Positions 55,716-64,000 of a stretch of DNA of 64,000 bases are shown here, one piece after another. The stretch's first letter is position 1. Each line of letters starts with the position of its first letter. A program made the position numbers and the translations under genes. The notes beneath the pieces were generated by a model. The model worked only from the letters and a program-made list of their open reading frames with translations. It made no database searches and was not told the origin of the DNA. This DNA is from Bacillus sp. SJS (GTDB lineage: Bacteria > Bacillota > Bacilli > Bacillales > Bacillaceae), in assembly GCF_000732485.2 (NCBI RefSeq), contig NZ_JAQV02000031.1, positions 124,001 to 188,000 of the forward strand, given 5' to 3'.

Positions 55716-56510
55716 TCAATCAAAATAGGGGTGATCGTCATTAATCGCAATCCTTTTTATCGATTGAGCCATTCCAGTTCTGCTGTCAAGCTTAACTACA
55801 ACTCCGCTTAGCTGGGTGCGGCCCTCTGCTACCTCGAATCGCGTTGGGAGACTTGTTAAAAATCTCCTGATAACCGGTTCCTGTTCCACACCGAGTATTC
55901 CATCATACGGCCCTGTCATGCCGACATCTGATATATAGGCAGTGCCTTTTGCAAGAAGGCGCTCATCAGCAGTTTGAACGTGAGTATGGGTTCCCACTAC
56001 TGCAGAAACTCTTCCGTCTAAATACCAGCCCATTGCCTGCTTTTCACTCGTCGCTTCAGCGTGGAAATCGACGAAAATATACGGAGTTCTTTTTCTTGCC
56101 CGTTCAACCAGCTCGTCAGCCTTTCTGAACGGACAATCAATAGCCGGTAAAAAGGTACGGCCCTGCAGATTAATAACGGCTATTTCTTTATTACCCATTT
56201 TTTGAAAAAACATGCCATTTCCAGGTGTACCTTCAGGATAATTAGCGGGTCTGATTAGGTTCGGAGTCTTATCTATGTAATCCGTAATTTCACGTTTATC
56301 CCATGTATGGTTACCCATCGTGACTACGTTAGCTCCTGCCTGGATTAATTCATGGAAATTTTTTTCAGTCAATCCTTTTCCGTGCGCTGCATTTTCACCA
56401 TTTACAATAACGGCATCTGGCTTGTAAGTAGACTTCAAGCGAGGAAGATACGTTTTAAGCATCTCTCTTCCGGGAGAACCTACGATATCTCCAATAAATA
56501 AAATATTCAT
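55716..56510 (-). CDS. ymdB: Metallophosphoesterase YmdB (TIGR00282)
   Basis: 264 aa, same as B. subtilis YmdB. Dimetal phosphoesterase motifs: LFIGDIVGSPGREML, VNGENAAHGKG, VTMGNHTWDKREI, VDFHAEATSEKQAMG, VGTHTHVQTAD. It hydrolyses 2',3' cyclic nucleotides and affects biofilm and motility gene expression. It starts at 56510 after AAAGGAAT. Downstream of rny, as usual. Confidence 0.95.
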   Translation of the reverse strand: MNILFIGDIVGSPGREMLKTYLPRLKSTYKPDAVIVNGENAAHGKGLTEKNFHELIQAGANVVTMGNHTWDKREITDYIDKTPNLIRPANYPEGTPGNGMFFQKMGNKEIAVINLQGRTFLPAIDCPFRKADELVERARKRTPYIFVDFHAEATSEKQAMGWYLDGRVSAVVGTHTHVQTADERLLAKGTAYISDVGMTGPYDGILGVEQEPVIRRFLTSLPTRFEVAEGRTQLSGVVVKLDSRTGMAQSIKRIAINDDHPYFD

Positions 56511-56674
56511 ATTAAACCGATTCCTTTCATGTTTGGGGTATGCCATCTATGCTTTCCGGGTTGTCTCTTTCCGCTTACTTACGCATTGAATGGTAGAACA
56601 GAGATAAAGAATAAAAGCGTCCTCCTCCGGACGCAGTGAATCTGCTGCTCATGATTTCTCTTCAAAAAGAAAAA

Positions 56675-56705
56675 AAATAAAGCGGCGCAATGCACCGCTT
56701 TATTT
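56675..56705 (-). terminator. Terminator after rny
   Basis: AAATAAAGCGG-cgcaatgca-CCGCTTTATTT stem, 50 nt after the stop. A second hairpin (GTGCAGTcATCC / GGATaCTGTGCAC, 56710-56743) lies between it and the stop codon. Confidence 0.8.
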
Positions 56706-56755
56706 TGCCCATATGTGCAGTCATCCAAAACAAGGATACTGTGCACACTGAGACT

Positions 56756-58315
56756 TTATTTTGCGTATTCAACGGCTCGCGTTTCTCTGATCACTGTAAC
56801 TTTAATGTGTCCAGGATAATCAAGCTCTTCTTCGATCCTCTTGCGGATATCCCGTGCCAGTCTGTGGGCTTGAAGATCATCAATCGTATCCGGCTTCACC
56901 ATAATTCTGACTTCACGGCCTGCCTGGATAGCGAAGGACTTCTCTACACCTTCATACGATTCAGAGATCTCTTCAAGCTTCTCAAGTCTGCGGATATAGT
57001 TTTCAAGTGTTTCGCTGCGCGCACCTGGTCTTGCAGCAGAAAGTGCATCGGCTGCTGCTACAATCACAGCAATAATTGAAGTTGGTTCCTGGTCACCATG
57101 GTGGGATGCAATACTGTTGATAACAACAGGATGCTCCTTGTATTTTCCAGCGAGCTCCACTCCAATTTCAACGTGGCTTCCCTCTACCTCATGGTCAATT
57201 GCTTTACCGATATCATGAAGAAGTCCTGCTCGCTTAGCAAGCGTGATGTCTTCTCCAAGCTCGGCAGCCATCAGACCGGATAGATGTGCTACCTCCATTG
57301 AGTGCTTCAGTACATTTTGACCATAGCTTGTTCTGAACTTCAAACGGCCCAGAATTTTGATCAGGTCAGGATGCAATCCATGAACTCCAACTTCAAAGGT
57401 TGTTTGTTCACCGACTTCGCGGATGTACTCATCAACCTCGCGGCGGGATTTCTCAACCATTTCCTCAATCCGTGCCGGGTGGATACGTCCGTCCTGAACA
57501 AGCTTGTCCAAGGCGATTCTCGCCGTCTCCCTGCGGATTGGATCGAAACCGGAGAGAATTACTGCTTCAGGAGTATCATCGATAATTAAATCAATTCCTG
57601 TCAGGGTCTCAAGCGTACGGATGTTACGTCCTTCACGGCCAATAATACGGCCCTTCATTTCATCATTCGGAAGGTTTACAACTGATACAGTTGTTTCTGC
57701 CACATGATCGGCAGCACAGCGCTGCAGTGCAAGAGAGAGAATCTCTTTTGCCCGTTTGTCTGCTTCTTCCTTCGCACGTGTCTCACTCTCTTTAATAAGA
57801 ACAGCGAGATCATGGGAAAGCTCGTTTTCAAGCTTGTCAAGAATGATTTGTCTGGCGGATTCCCTTGTTAAGCCTGATACACGTTCAAGCTCTGTTTGCT
57901 GCCTGCGAACCATCTCATCCACTTTGCTTTCCGTCTCTTCAATATGTTGTTGTCTTTCAGCCAGAGAGTTTTCCTTGCGATCCAGAACAGCTTCTCTTTT
58001 ATCAAGAGAATCATCTTTTCTGTCAAGGTTTTCCTCTTTTTGCAATAACCGGTTTTCTTGTTTTTGTAGCTCGTTTCGACGATCACGAATTTCTTGTTCG
58101 GCATCTGTACGAAGCTTGTGAATTTCATCTTTTGCTTCAAGCATCGCTTCTTTCTTAGCTGCTTCAGCTTCGCGTTTTCCATCTTCAAGAATCTGCTCGG
58201 CGGCACTCTTTGCCCCGGCAATTTTCGCTTCGGCAATCGATTTGCGAACAAAATAGCCAACAACTACACCTACGATAAGGCCAAGCAAAATGGAGATGAT
58301 TAGTGTTGCGTCCAT
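56756..58315 (-). CDS. rny: Ribonuclease Y
   Basis: 519 aa. N-terminal membrane helix ([20 protein letters not shown]), long coiled coil (about 30-200), KH domain ([19 protein letters not shown]) and HD domain ([20 protein letters not shown]). It is the main endonuclease starting mRNA decay in Bacillus, membrane-bound as a degradosome scaffold. AGGAGGTGA lies 6 nt before the ATG at 58315. The leader is about 200 nt and has a bulged hairpin at 58433-58462. Confidence 0.97.
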   Translation of the reverse strand: MDATLIISILLGLIVGVVVGYFVRKSIAEAKIAGAKSAAEQILEDGKREAEAAKKEAMLEAKDEIHKLRTDAEQEIRDRRNELQKQENRLLQKEENLDRKDDSLDKREAVLDRKENSLAERQQHIEETESKVDEMVRRQQTELERVSGLTRESARQIILDKLENELSHDLAVLIKESETRAKEEADKRAKEILSLALQRCAADHVAETTVSVVNLPNDEMKGRIIGREGRNIRTLETLTGIDLIIDDTPEAVILSGFDPIRRETARIALDKLVQDGRIHPARIEEMVEKSRREVDEYIREVGEQTTFEVGVHGLHPDLIKILGRLKFRTSYGQNVLKHSMEVAHLSGLMAAELGEDITLAKRAGLLHDIGKAIDHEVEGSHVEIGVELAGKYKEHPVVINSIASHHGDQEPTSIIAVIVAAADALSAARPGARSETLENYIRRLEKLEEISESYEGVEKSFAIQAGREVRIMVKPDTIDDLQAHRLARDIRKRIEEELDYPGHIKVTVIRETRAVEYAK

Positions 58316-58432
58316 TATCTCACCTCCTCTTGCTATGAACATTTCTTGCTCGAATAATGTGTCGGCACGTACATTGTTTCATTAGGTCTCAATATACTGC
58401 ACAAGTTTTCTTTAGGATGATTTTAGTTAGCA

Positions 58433-58462
58433 GCTAAAGGCAAGCCAAATGGTTGCTTTAGC
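58433..58462 (-). promoter_or_regulatory. Stem-loop in the rny leader
   Basis: GCTAAA-g-GCAA-g-CC ... GGTTGC-TTTAGC forms a stem with two bulged bases inside the long 5' leader of rny. Confidence 0.4.
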
Positions 58463-58520
58463 CAAAACCATCAAGGTCTTTGTTAAAAAATACTAAAAAT
58501 AAAACAAAATACACAATTTC

Positions 58521-58549
58521 ATTGTATAGTTGTGAAAAATACTTGTCAA
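58521..58549 (-). promoter_or_regulatory. rny promoter
   Basis: On the minus strand TTGACA (58544-58549), 17-nt spacer, TACAAT (58521-58526): near-consensus sigma-A promoter about 200 nt upstream of the rny start. Confidence 0.75.
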
Positions 58550-58613
58550 GCCAGTCATCCTGCCCTTTTTGCCCGCTTCCTGCCGGATTGTCTGATTTTC
58601 ATTTCTGAAAACA

Positions 58614-58641
58614 GAAAAAAAGAGGGAGAACATCCCTCTTT
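58614..58641 (-). terminator. Terminator after recA
   Basis: AAAGAGGGA-gaaca-TCCCTCTTT stem with a minus-strand T-run. Confidence 0.88.
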
Positions 58642-58666
58642 CCGCTGCTTTTGCATTGAATCTTAC

Positions 58667-59707
58667 TTAATCTTCCAGTTCAAACAGTTCCTCTTCCTCT
58701 TCAGGAGGAGCTTCTGCTGTTGCATCGAGATTGTAGTGATCTCTAATTTGCTGATGGATGACAGAAGCGATGTTTGGATTTTCTTTCAAAAAGATTTTAG
58801 CATTTTCACGGCCCTGGCCAAGACGCTCTTCATTATAGGAATACCAGGATCCGCTCTTCTGAACGATATCAAGGTCCGTTCCCATATCGATAATTTCCCC
58901 TTCTCTGGAAATCCCCAAGCCATACATAATGTCTACCTCTGCCGTTCTGAACGGTGGAGCCACTTTATTTTTTACAACTTTGATTTTTGTTTTATTTCCC
59001 ATTACGTCATTGCCTTGCTTAAGCTGCTCAGCACGGCGGACTTCCAGACGGACGGAAGAATAGAATTTTAACGCGCGTCCCCCGGGAGTTGTTTCAGGAT
59101 TTCCGAACATAACGCCAACTTTTTCACGGATTTGGTTAATAAAGATGGCAATTGTCTTGGATTTGCTGATTGCGCCGGACAGCTTTCTTAGAGCCTGTGA
59201 CATTAGACGCGCTTGAAGACCTACATGGGAGTCTCCCATTTCCCCTTCAATCTCCGCCTTTGGCACAAGGGCAGCAACTGAGTCAATGACCAGAATGTCT
59301 ACTGCACCGCTTCGCACAAGCGCTTCTGCGATTTCAAGAGCCTGTTCGCCGGTATCTGGCTGCGATAGAAGAAGTTCGTCTATGTTTACGCCAAGCTTTT
59401 GCGCGTAAACGGGATCAAGAGCATGCTCAGCATCAATAAATGCAGCTTGTCCTCCCTGACGCTGAACTTCAGCGATTGCATGCAGAGCTACCGTGGTTTT
59501 ACCAGAGCTCTCTGGCCCGTATGTTTCAATAATACGGCCGCGCGGATATCCGCCTATTCCCAGTGCAACATCCAGTGCGAGCGATCCGCTCGGCACAGTG
59601 GAAACTTTACGGTCCGTCTGCTCTCCAAGCTTCATAATGGAACCTTTACCAAACTGTTTTTCTATCTGTTTAAGCGCCATATCAAGGGCGGCTTGACGAT
59701 CATTCAT
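58667..59707 (-). CDS. recA: Recombinase RecA
   Basis: 346 aa. Walker [16 protein letters not shown] (about residue 66-74), MAW motif region [21 protein letters not shown]2 loop [12 protein letters not shown], acidic C-terminus ([12 protein letters not shown]). It catalyses strand exchange and stimulates LexA self-cleavage. A LexA box lies 73 nt upstream. In B. subtilis pbpX lies between recA and rny; here rny is the direct neighbour. Confidence 0.98.
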   Translation of the reverse strand: MNDRQAALDMALKQIEKQFGKGSIMKLGEQTDRKVSTVPSGSLALDVALGIGGYPRGRIIETYGPESSGKTTVALHAIAEVQRQGGQAAFIDAEHALDPVYAQKLGVNIDELLLSQPDTGEQALEIAEALVRSGAVDILVIDSVAALVPKAEIEGEMGDSHVGLQARLMSQALRKLSGAISKSKTIAIFINQIREKVGVMFGNPETTPGGRALKFYSSVRLEVRRAEQLKQGNDVMGNKTKIKVVKNKVAPPFRTAEVDIMYGLGISREGEIIDMGTDLDIVQKSGSWYSYNEERLGQGRENAKIFLKENPNIASVIHQQIRDHYNLDATAEAPPEEEEELFELED

Positions 59708-60014
59708 GTAACGTTCCTCCTCTAATCTTTAACCTATCATTACTATATCTCTTTTTATATCATTTGCCAAGAAAAAAGTCGAACACTTATTCGTTTTTTT
59801 GGTATATCGTGTTTGGAAATCGTTTTTTTCCTTAGGGAAAAATAGATTTTTAGGAGGCGTATTTTTAGTAAAAATGCATTTTACGCACATGGGGCAGGAT
59901 GGCAAGAGCTGGTTTCCGCACAAGGGATGCCTGCTTCCCGCTCAGGGGGCGGTAAGCATACAATACTGGTTTCTGCCTTAGCAGAATTGGAGAAAACCGC
60001 AATCTGCCAAAAAG
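59708..60014. other. Intergenic region between cinA and recA
   Basis: 307 nt holding the recA LexA box and, on its right half, small inverted repeats such as GCTT-CCCGC ... GCGG-AAGC (59932-59956) and TCTGC-ctta-GCAGA. A plus-strand open frame (HMGQDGKSWFPHKG) has no placed ribosome site and is not called. Confidence 0.5.
59780..59793 (-). promoter_or_regulatory. LexA box of recA
   Basis: CGAACACTTATTCG, on the minus strand CGAATAAGTGTTCG, fits the LexA consensus with one change and closely resembles the B. subtilis recA site. TATAAA follows 18 nt after TTCGAC as a possible -10. Confidence 0.8.
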
Positions 60015-60047
60015 AAAAACACACAGCTCAAAGCGCTGTATGTTTTT
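60015..60047 (-). terminator. Terminator at the end of cinA
   Basis: AAAAACAcACAGC-N6-GCTGTaTGTTTTT stem overlapping the cinA stop. Confidence 0.75.
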
Positions 60048-61281
60048 CAAGGTGTTTCATCAGGAGCCTGCAGCCGTACTTGACGGATCTTTTTCTGATT
60101 CCGTCTCTGCTGCCGGCAAGCTTCAGTTCATGGACCTCCGTCTGAGCTTCGGAGGCGATCCCGATATAAACGGTTCCGACAGGCTGGTTATCCATCGGTT
60201 CCGGGCCAGCTACGCCTGTAAAACTGATTCCGATATCGCTCTCTGCCAGACGGCGGATGTTTTCGGCCATTTCCTTCGCACACTGCCCGCTCACTGCACC
60301 GTGGTTTTCAAGAGTTTCAGGCTTGACGTTAAGGAGGTTTTGCTTCACAGAGTTAGAGTAGCATACAATCCCGCCCTTCAGCACACTCGATGTTCCTTTA
60401 ACTGTAGTGAGCTGCTCTGAGAATAATCCGCCAGTCAAGCTTTCGGCAGAAGAAATCGTGATTTTCCTCTCAATAAGACGGTCCGTCACTTCCTGAAGAA
60501 GGCTTGTGCTCTCATACCCGTAAAAATATTCGCCTACCCGTGCATTAATGGTTTGCTCCAGCTCATTCAAAAGCTGGGTTGCTGTCGTAGCCTCTTTATG
60601 TCTCGCTGTCAATCTCAGCGTTACTTCGCCATCTCCTGCCAAGGGAGCGATCGTCGGGTTAGTCTGACCGTCAATCAGGTCCTCAAGGTCTGCTTCAAGC
60701 TGTGATTCGCCAATGCCGAAATACCTGAGCACTCTGGACATGATTTTTTCCTGTTCGCCAAGCAGCTCCAATAGATAGGGCCGGGCATAATTGGAGAACA
60801 TCGGCCTCATTTCAGACGGGGGCCCCGGCATGAGGATATACACAATTCCATCCGCTTCCAGAGCCATCCCCGGTGCCATTCCCGTATCATTTTTCAAAAT
60901 ATGCGACCCTTCAAGGACGAGTGCCTGTTTCCTGTTATTTTCAGACATCGTCCGGTTTACCTTTTTAAAATAATCCTCAATTGATGCCATGGCATCGTTA
61001 TCTGTGACCAATTGGACATGTAAATGCGAGGCAATGGTTTCCTTCGTTAAATCATCTTTTGTAGGACCAAGGCCGCCCGTGAAGATAATGACGTTCGATC
61101 TGGTCTGAGCCGTTTCAATGGCTGCTTTCAGCCGGCCTGCATTATCACCGGTTACTGTATGGTAATACGTATTAAAACCCATTTCTGCAAGTTCACCGGA
61201 AATAAACTGGGCATTTGAATTGACAATTTGTCCGAGAAGAAGCTCGGATCCTACGGCAATGATTTCAGTTTTCGTATTCAT
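60028..61281 (-). CDS. cinA: CinA family protein, putative competence-damage inducible
   Basis: 417 aa, two domains: N-terminal MoCF/COG1058 domain ([48 protein letters not shown]) and C-terminal CinA domain ([45 protein letters not shown]). Related proteins have ADP-ribose pyrophosphatase and NMN deamidase activities. It lies between pgsA and recA as in B. subtilis; the recA LexA box lies downstream of its terminator. Confidence 0.95.
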   Translation of the reverse strand: MNTKTEIIAVGSELLLGQIVNSNAQFISGELAEMGFNTYYHTVTGDNAGRLKAAIETAQTRSNVIIFTGGLGPTKDDLTKETIASHLHVQLVTDNDAMASIEDYFKKVNRTMSENNRKQALVLEGSHILKNDTGMAPGMALEADGIVYILMPGPPSEMRPMFSNYARPYLLELLGEQEKIMSRVLRYFGIGESQLEADLEDLIDGQTNPTIAPLAGDGEVTLRLTARHKEATTATQLLNELEQTINARVGEYFYGYESTSLLQEVTDRLIERKITISSAESLTGGLFSEQLTTVKGTSSVLKGGIVCYSNSVKQNLLNVKPETLENHGAVSGQCAKEMAENIRRLAESDIGISFTGVAGPEPMDNQPVGTVYIGIASEAQTEVHELKLAGSRDGIRKRSVKYGCRLLMKHLEKHTAL

Positions 61282-61299
61282 AGCAAGCTCCTTTTTCTT

Positions 61300-61878
61300 T
61301 TATTTAGAGTTTAATAAAGCATTTTTGTTTTTAGCGAAATAATCCCAGCCTGAAATAATCGTAAAGAAGACAGCCACCCAAAGTGCAAATTGGGCAAAAG
61401 GAATATGTAATGGTTCAAACGGAAAGTTGTTAAGCAAAAGAGCAGAAATTGCGATGATTTGAGTCCATGTTTTGATTTTGCCTAACGAGTTAGCCGCCAC
61501 TACTTCTCCTTCATTGGCAAGAATCAGTCTGAGCCCGGTAACTGCAAATTCTCTGCTGATAATGATAATAACCATCCAGGCAGGCGCGAGCCCCATCTCA
61601 ACAAGGATAATAAGTGCTGCGGAAACAAGCAGCTTATCTGCAAGCGGGTCCAAAAACTTCCCAAGGTTTGTTACAAGATTGTACTTGCGTGCGTAATAGC
61701 CGTCGATCCAATCTGTAACGGAAGCGAGAATAAACAGCAGGGCGCCCGTGAACTGAGAAGCAGGCATTTCAGTTCCTAAAATCGACACCATTCCCCAATC
61801 GAAAGGATACAGCATGATAAACATAAACACCGGGATAAGCAAAATACGTGAAACCGTGATTTTATTAGGTAAATTCAT
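61300..61878 (-). CDS. pgsA: CDP-diacylglycerol-glycerol-3-phosphate 3-phosphatidyltransferase
   Basis: 192 aa integral membrane enzyme. The CDP-alcohol phosphotransferase motif is complete: DGYYARKYNLVTNLGKFLDP followed by LAD (DG-x2-AR-x8-G-x3-D-x3-D). It makes phosphatidylglycerol phosphate, the first committed step to phosphatidylglycerol. 18 nt upstream of cinA; probably cotranscribed with the RodZ-like gene. Confidence 0.97.
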   Translation of the reverse strand: MNLPNKITVSRILLIPVFMFIMLYPFDWGMVSILGTEMPASQFTGALLFILASVTDWIDGYYARKYNLVTNLGKFLDPLADKLLVSAALIILVEMGLAPAWMVIIIISREFAVTGLRLILANEGEVVAANSLGKIKTWTQIIAISALLLNNFPFEPLHIPFAQFALWVAVFFTIISGWDYFAKNKNALLNSK

Positions 61879-61954
61879 TTTTTTCTACTCCTTCATCCGG
61901 GATCTGCATCTGGGAGATCCCATGCAAACTTTTGATAAATGGCAAGAAAAGCCA

Positions 61955-62848
61955 TCAGGATGATGACTTTTCTGCTTTTGTATACGTAATGGTAATGGAT
62001 TGAGTCATCTTTTTAGAAGGGTCTATTACGTATTTCAGAGGTTCACCGTTTACTTTAATGTCTGTATTCGGCATGTTTCCAATACGTATTTTCACTTCAT
62101 TTTCATTGCTTGCATCAATTTTTTGCGATTTGCCGCTGTTCAGCACGCCGGAAAAAAAAGATTTGCCTTTGCTGTTTTTGACGCCAATCCAAGTAGATCC
62201 TTTTGCTGAGATTTCGATTTCCAGTTTCTCTGCTCCGGTTACAGCATAGGAGGAAGAAGCTGAACCCGTTTCTTTGCCGCTGATCGCTTGCTTTGGTGCA
62301 GGTGGTTCTACTTTGGCAGGTTCTGGCTCGGGAGCGGGCTTTTCTTCAGCTTTTTCATCCGTATCCTTGTTTTTCAAAGATTCATCCATCTTCACTTCTG
62401 AACTGATGGATTCTGACTTTGGCTTAGCGGGCTCTTCACTTCCGCTGCTGTTTTGATTCACCATCCAAATAACGACTGCAGCCGCAACTATAAGGAGGAT
62501 AATCAGAAGTTTGGGGAGCAGGTCAATGGCTTTTGATGCACTCTCTGGCAGCTCCCTTTGCGTTTGCACCCTTGAAAGCTGGCCTGGAAGTTCATCCTGG
62601 CCGCTGTCCGGAACATCTTTTTTGTAATCTTCAAATAGCTGATCAGGATCCAATCCGACTGCTTCAGCATACTGCTTAATAAAAGCACGAACGTAAAATT
62701 GGCCAGGCATAATTTTATAATTGCCTTCTTCAATTCCAATCAGATATCTTTTTTGGATCTTCGTCATCGTTTGCAGATCGTCCAATGTTAATTGCTTTTC
62801 TTCCCTCGCTTGCTTAAGGCGATTTCCTAATTCACTCAACCGTAACAC
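61955..62848 (-). CDS. ymfM: RodZ-like helix-turn-helix membrane protein (YmfM)
   Basis: 297 aa. N-terminal HTH_25 domain (LGNRLKQAREEKQLTLDDLQ, MTKIQKRYLIGIEEGNY), one transmembrane helix (LLIILLIVAAAVVIWMV, about 111-128), a Lys/Glu/Pro-rich linker and an extracellular DUF4115 beta domain (EIEISAKGSTWIGVKNSKGK). RodZ links MreB to the cell wall machinery and sets rod shape. Upstream of pgsA as in B. subtilis. Confidence 0.92.
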   Translation of the reverse strand: MLRLSELGNRLKQAREEKQLTLDDLQTMTKIQKRYLIGIEEGNYKIMPGQFYVRAFIKQYAEAVGLDPDQLFEDYKKDVPDSGQDELPGQLSRVQTQRELPESASKAIDLLPKLLIILLIVAAAVVIWMVNQNSSGSEEPAKPKSESISSEVKMDESLKNKDTDEKAEEKPAPEPEPAKVEPPAPKQAISGKETGSASSSYAVTGAEKLEIEISAKGSTWIGVKNSKGKSFFSGVLNSGKSQKIDASNENEVKIRIGNMPNTDIKVNGEPLKYVIDPSKKMTQSITITYTKAEKSSS

Positions 62849-62857
62849 CTTCCATAA

Positions 62858-63649
62858 TTAAAAATCAAATCCAGAAAAAGCCGACTGATCGAGCATTTGC
62901 GGCTCTTCAGCGTCTTCATATGTAATTTCTTCATCCGGGTCATTGCGAAGCTCAATGATATAATCAAAGTCTTCCAAAGTATATTCCGTATTCTGGACAA
63001 ACACATCTGGGTGTTCCACAATTTTTGTTGCGGAAAGGCGCATTATTTCACGTACAAGCTGCAAATGCCGTTCTGTCCCTCTCCGGGTTGAAACAATTCC
63101 ATCAATTATAAACAAATTATTGGCATCGTATTCATCAGCGATGAGCTGGCTTCGAAGCGTTTGTTTTAAAAGGGTTGAGGATACAAAAAGCCACCTTTTA
63201 TTTGCGCACACACTTGAAGCTACGATCGATTCCGTTTTCCCCACTCTTGGCATACCGCGGATTCCAATCAGCTTATGGCCATCCTGCTTCATCAATTCCG
63301 CGAGGAAATCCACAAGCAAACCGAGTTCATCCCGAACAAATCGGAAGGTCTTTTTATCATCTGCATCACGCTGTATATAACGTCCGTGTCTGACGGCAAG
63401 CCGGTCCCGAAGCTTCGGCTTCCTTAATTTAGTCACAGTAATTGTATCCATTGTATGTAAAATCGATTCAAGACGTTTAATCTGGTCGTTATGTTCACAT
63501 TTTAGCAGGAGTCCACGACGGGAGTCGTCAACACCATTAATTGTCACAATATTTATGGAAAGCATACCCAGCAGGGAAGAAACATCCCCCAGTAAACCAG
63601 GCCGGTTTTTCTGAATTTCATATTCCAAGTACCATTCTTCCTTTTGCAA
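62858..63649 (-). CDS. ymfK: YmfK family protein (DUF3388)
   Basis: 263 aa. N-terminal ACT-like part (EWYLEYEIQKNRPGLLGDVS, LLGMLSINIVTINGVDDSRR) and a C-terminal P-loop-like part (IGIRGMPRVGKTESIVASSV), ending in an acidic tail. The GMPRVGKTES sequence looks like a Walker A and is a feature of the family. Function unknown. 9 nt upstream of the RodZ-like gene. Confidence 0.9.
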   Translation of the reverse strand: MQKEEWYLEYEIQKNRPGLLGDVSSLLGMLSINIVTINGVDDSRRGLLLKCEHNDQIKRLESILHTMDTITVTKLRKPKLRDRLAVRHGRYIQRDADDKKTFRFVRDELGLLVDFLAELMKQDGHKLIGIRGMPRVGKTESIVASSVCANKRWLFVSSTLLKQTLRSQLIADEYDANNLFIIDGIVSTRRGTERHLQLVREIMRLSATKIVEHPDVFVQNTEYTLEDFDYIIELRNDPDEEITYEDAEEPQMLDQSAFSGFDF

Positions 63650-63930
63650 GGAGAATCCCCCTTTCGATTGAGGCGAAATGTACCTATAAGTTTATAATAA
63701 AGCATTTTCCCGTAATAAGAAAGAATAATTCCCTAAACCTCTTAATGCAGGAAGAAGCTGGCTAAGGATCTTCCTGATAAAATAACCCTAACAGCTGATT
63801 TCCCTTCAGGAACTTCTTCTTAAACGGGATATTCTTATGGGAGGTTTCATATAACCCCGCTCTTTTAAATGAGCTCATATCGCTCCAATCTGCAAATGGA
63901 GAAAAATCAGCACCATAACCATGCCAAATA

Positions 63931-63960
63931 AAAAAAAGAGAGGCAGCGCCTCCCTTTTTT
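63931..63960 (-). terminator. Terminator after ymfJ
   Basis: GGGAGGCgcTGCCTCTC stem followed by a minus-strand T-run of eight, overlapping the ymfJ stop. Confidence 0.8.
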
Positions 63961-64000
63961 AGTGTGTTCCTTCAGTTCCGTTGTTGCCGACAAGCTTCAC
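63959..64000 (-). CDS. ymfJ: C-terminal end of YmfJ (DUF3243), 5' part outside window
   Basis: Only the last 13 codons are present: VKLVGNNGTEGTH. The VKLV ending is typical of DUF3243/YmfJ (…MMVKLV), and ymfJ is the expected neighbour of ymfK. The call depends on this short match and on synteny. Confidence 0.55.
   Translation of the reverse strand: MKLVGNNGTEGTH

Noticed and set aside
59799-59981. 60-codon plus-strand frame between recA and cinA
   Set aside because: AGGAGG is too far from any start codon, and the protein has no recognisable features.

Overview
The window is chromosomal DNA of a spore-forming member of the Bacillaceae. It carries many endospore genes (sspN, tlp, sspP, cotM, cotE, spoVK, spoVS, a gerPF-like gene, sirA, a Spo0E-like phosphatase). 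Gene order follows the Bacillus subtilis yneQ-citB-tkt-lexA-glnRA-spoVK-hfq-miaA-mutLS-cotE-miaB-kbl-tdh-ymdB-rny-recA-cinA-pgsA block almost step by step. No rRNA, tRNA, CRISPR array, transposase or phage genes were seen. Species cannot be named from this alone; a Bacillus or Metabacillus-like genome fits.

Layout. 1-3.1 kb: a PspA/LiaI-type envelope-stress pair cut by the window edge, then a class F sortase overlapping its probable substrate, a DUF4397 surface protein with an MPKTG sorting signal; near-identical direct repeats lie upstream of both operons. 3.1-18.2 kb: the yneR...yneA block, with small spore proteins, aconitase (CcpC-type operator, tandem leader hairpins), CcdA/CcdC/YneI, SirA, transketolase and the yneA-yneB-ynzC SOS group facing lexA across three LexA boxes. 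18.9-28.2 kb: accessory genes: a CorA-like membrane protein, sulfite reductase cysJI, a MarR-nitroreductase-quinol monooxygenase group with a repeated operator, a Gfo/Idh oxidoreductase and an alpha/beta hydrolase preceded by a nine-codon mini-ORF. 28.4-33 kb: glnRA (sigma-A promoter and GlnR boxes readable), ynbB, hflX. 33.1-36.8 kb: a TRIC-like channel and a sugar ABC transporter lacking its ATPase. 37-47.9 kb: spoVK, hfq, miaA, ymaF, mutL, mutS, cotE, ricA, miaB; the cotE-ricA gap holds hairpins and a 21-nt tandem repeat. 48-54 kb: kbl-tdh threonine catabolism, a compositionally foreign-looking patch with a VOC gene, and korAB. 54-64 kb: a dipeptidase, spoVS, ymdB, rny, recA, cinA, pgsA, a RodZ-like gene, ymfK and the tail of ymfJ.

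How it works together. Most genes are on the minus strand in short operons ended by clear intrinsic terminators. Four themes recur: sporulation and its coupling to replication (SirA, Spo0E-like, Ssp/Cot/SpoV proteins), DNA damage response (LexA, YneA, RecA, MutSL), nitrogen/carbon/sulfur control points (GlnRA, aconitase, CysJI, KorAB), and RNA processing (RNase Y, Hfq, MiaA, MiaB, RicA). Nothing here is a clear new multi-gene defence or biosynthetic system. The most interesting leads are the sortase/substrate dyad with its flanking repeats, the divergent CorA-like protein, the in-frame 21-nt repeat between cotE and ricA, and the MarR operator triplet.
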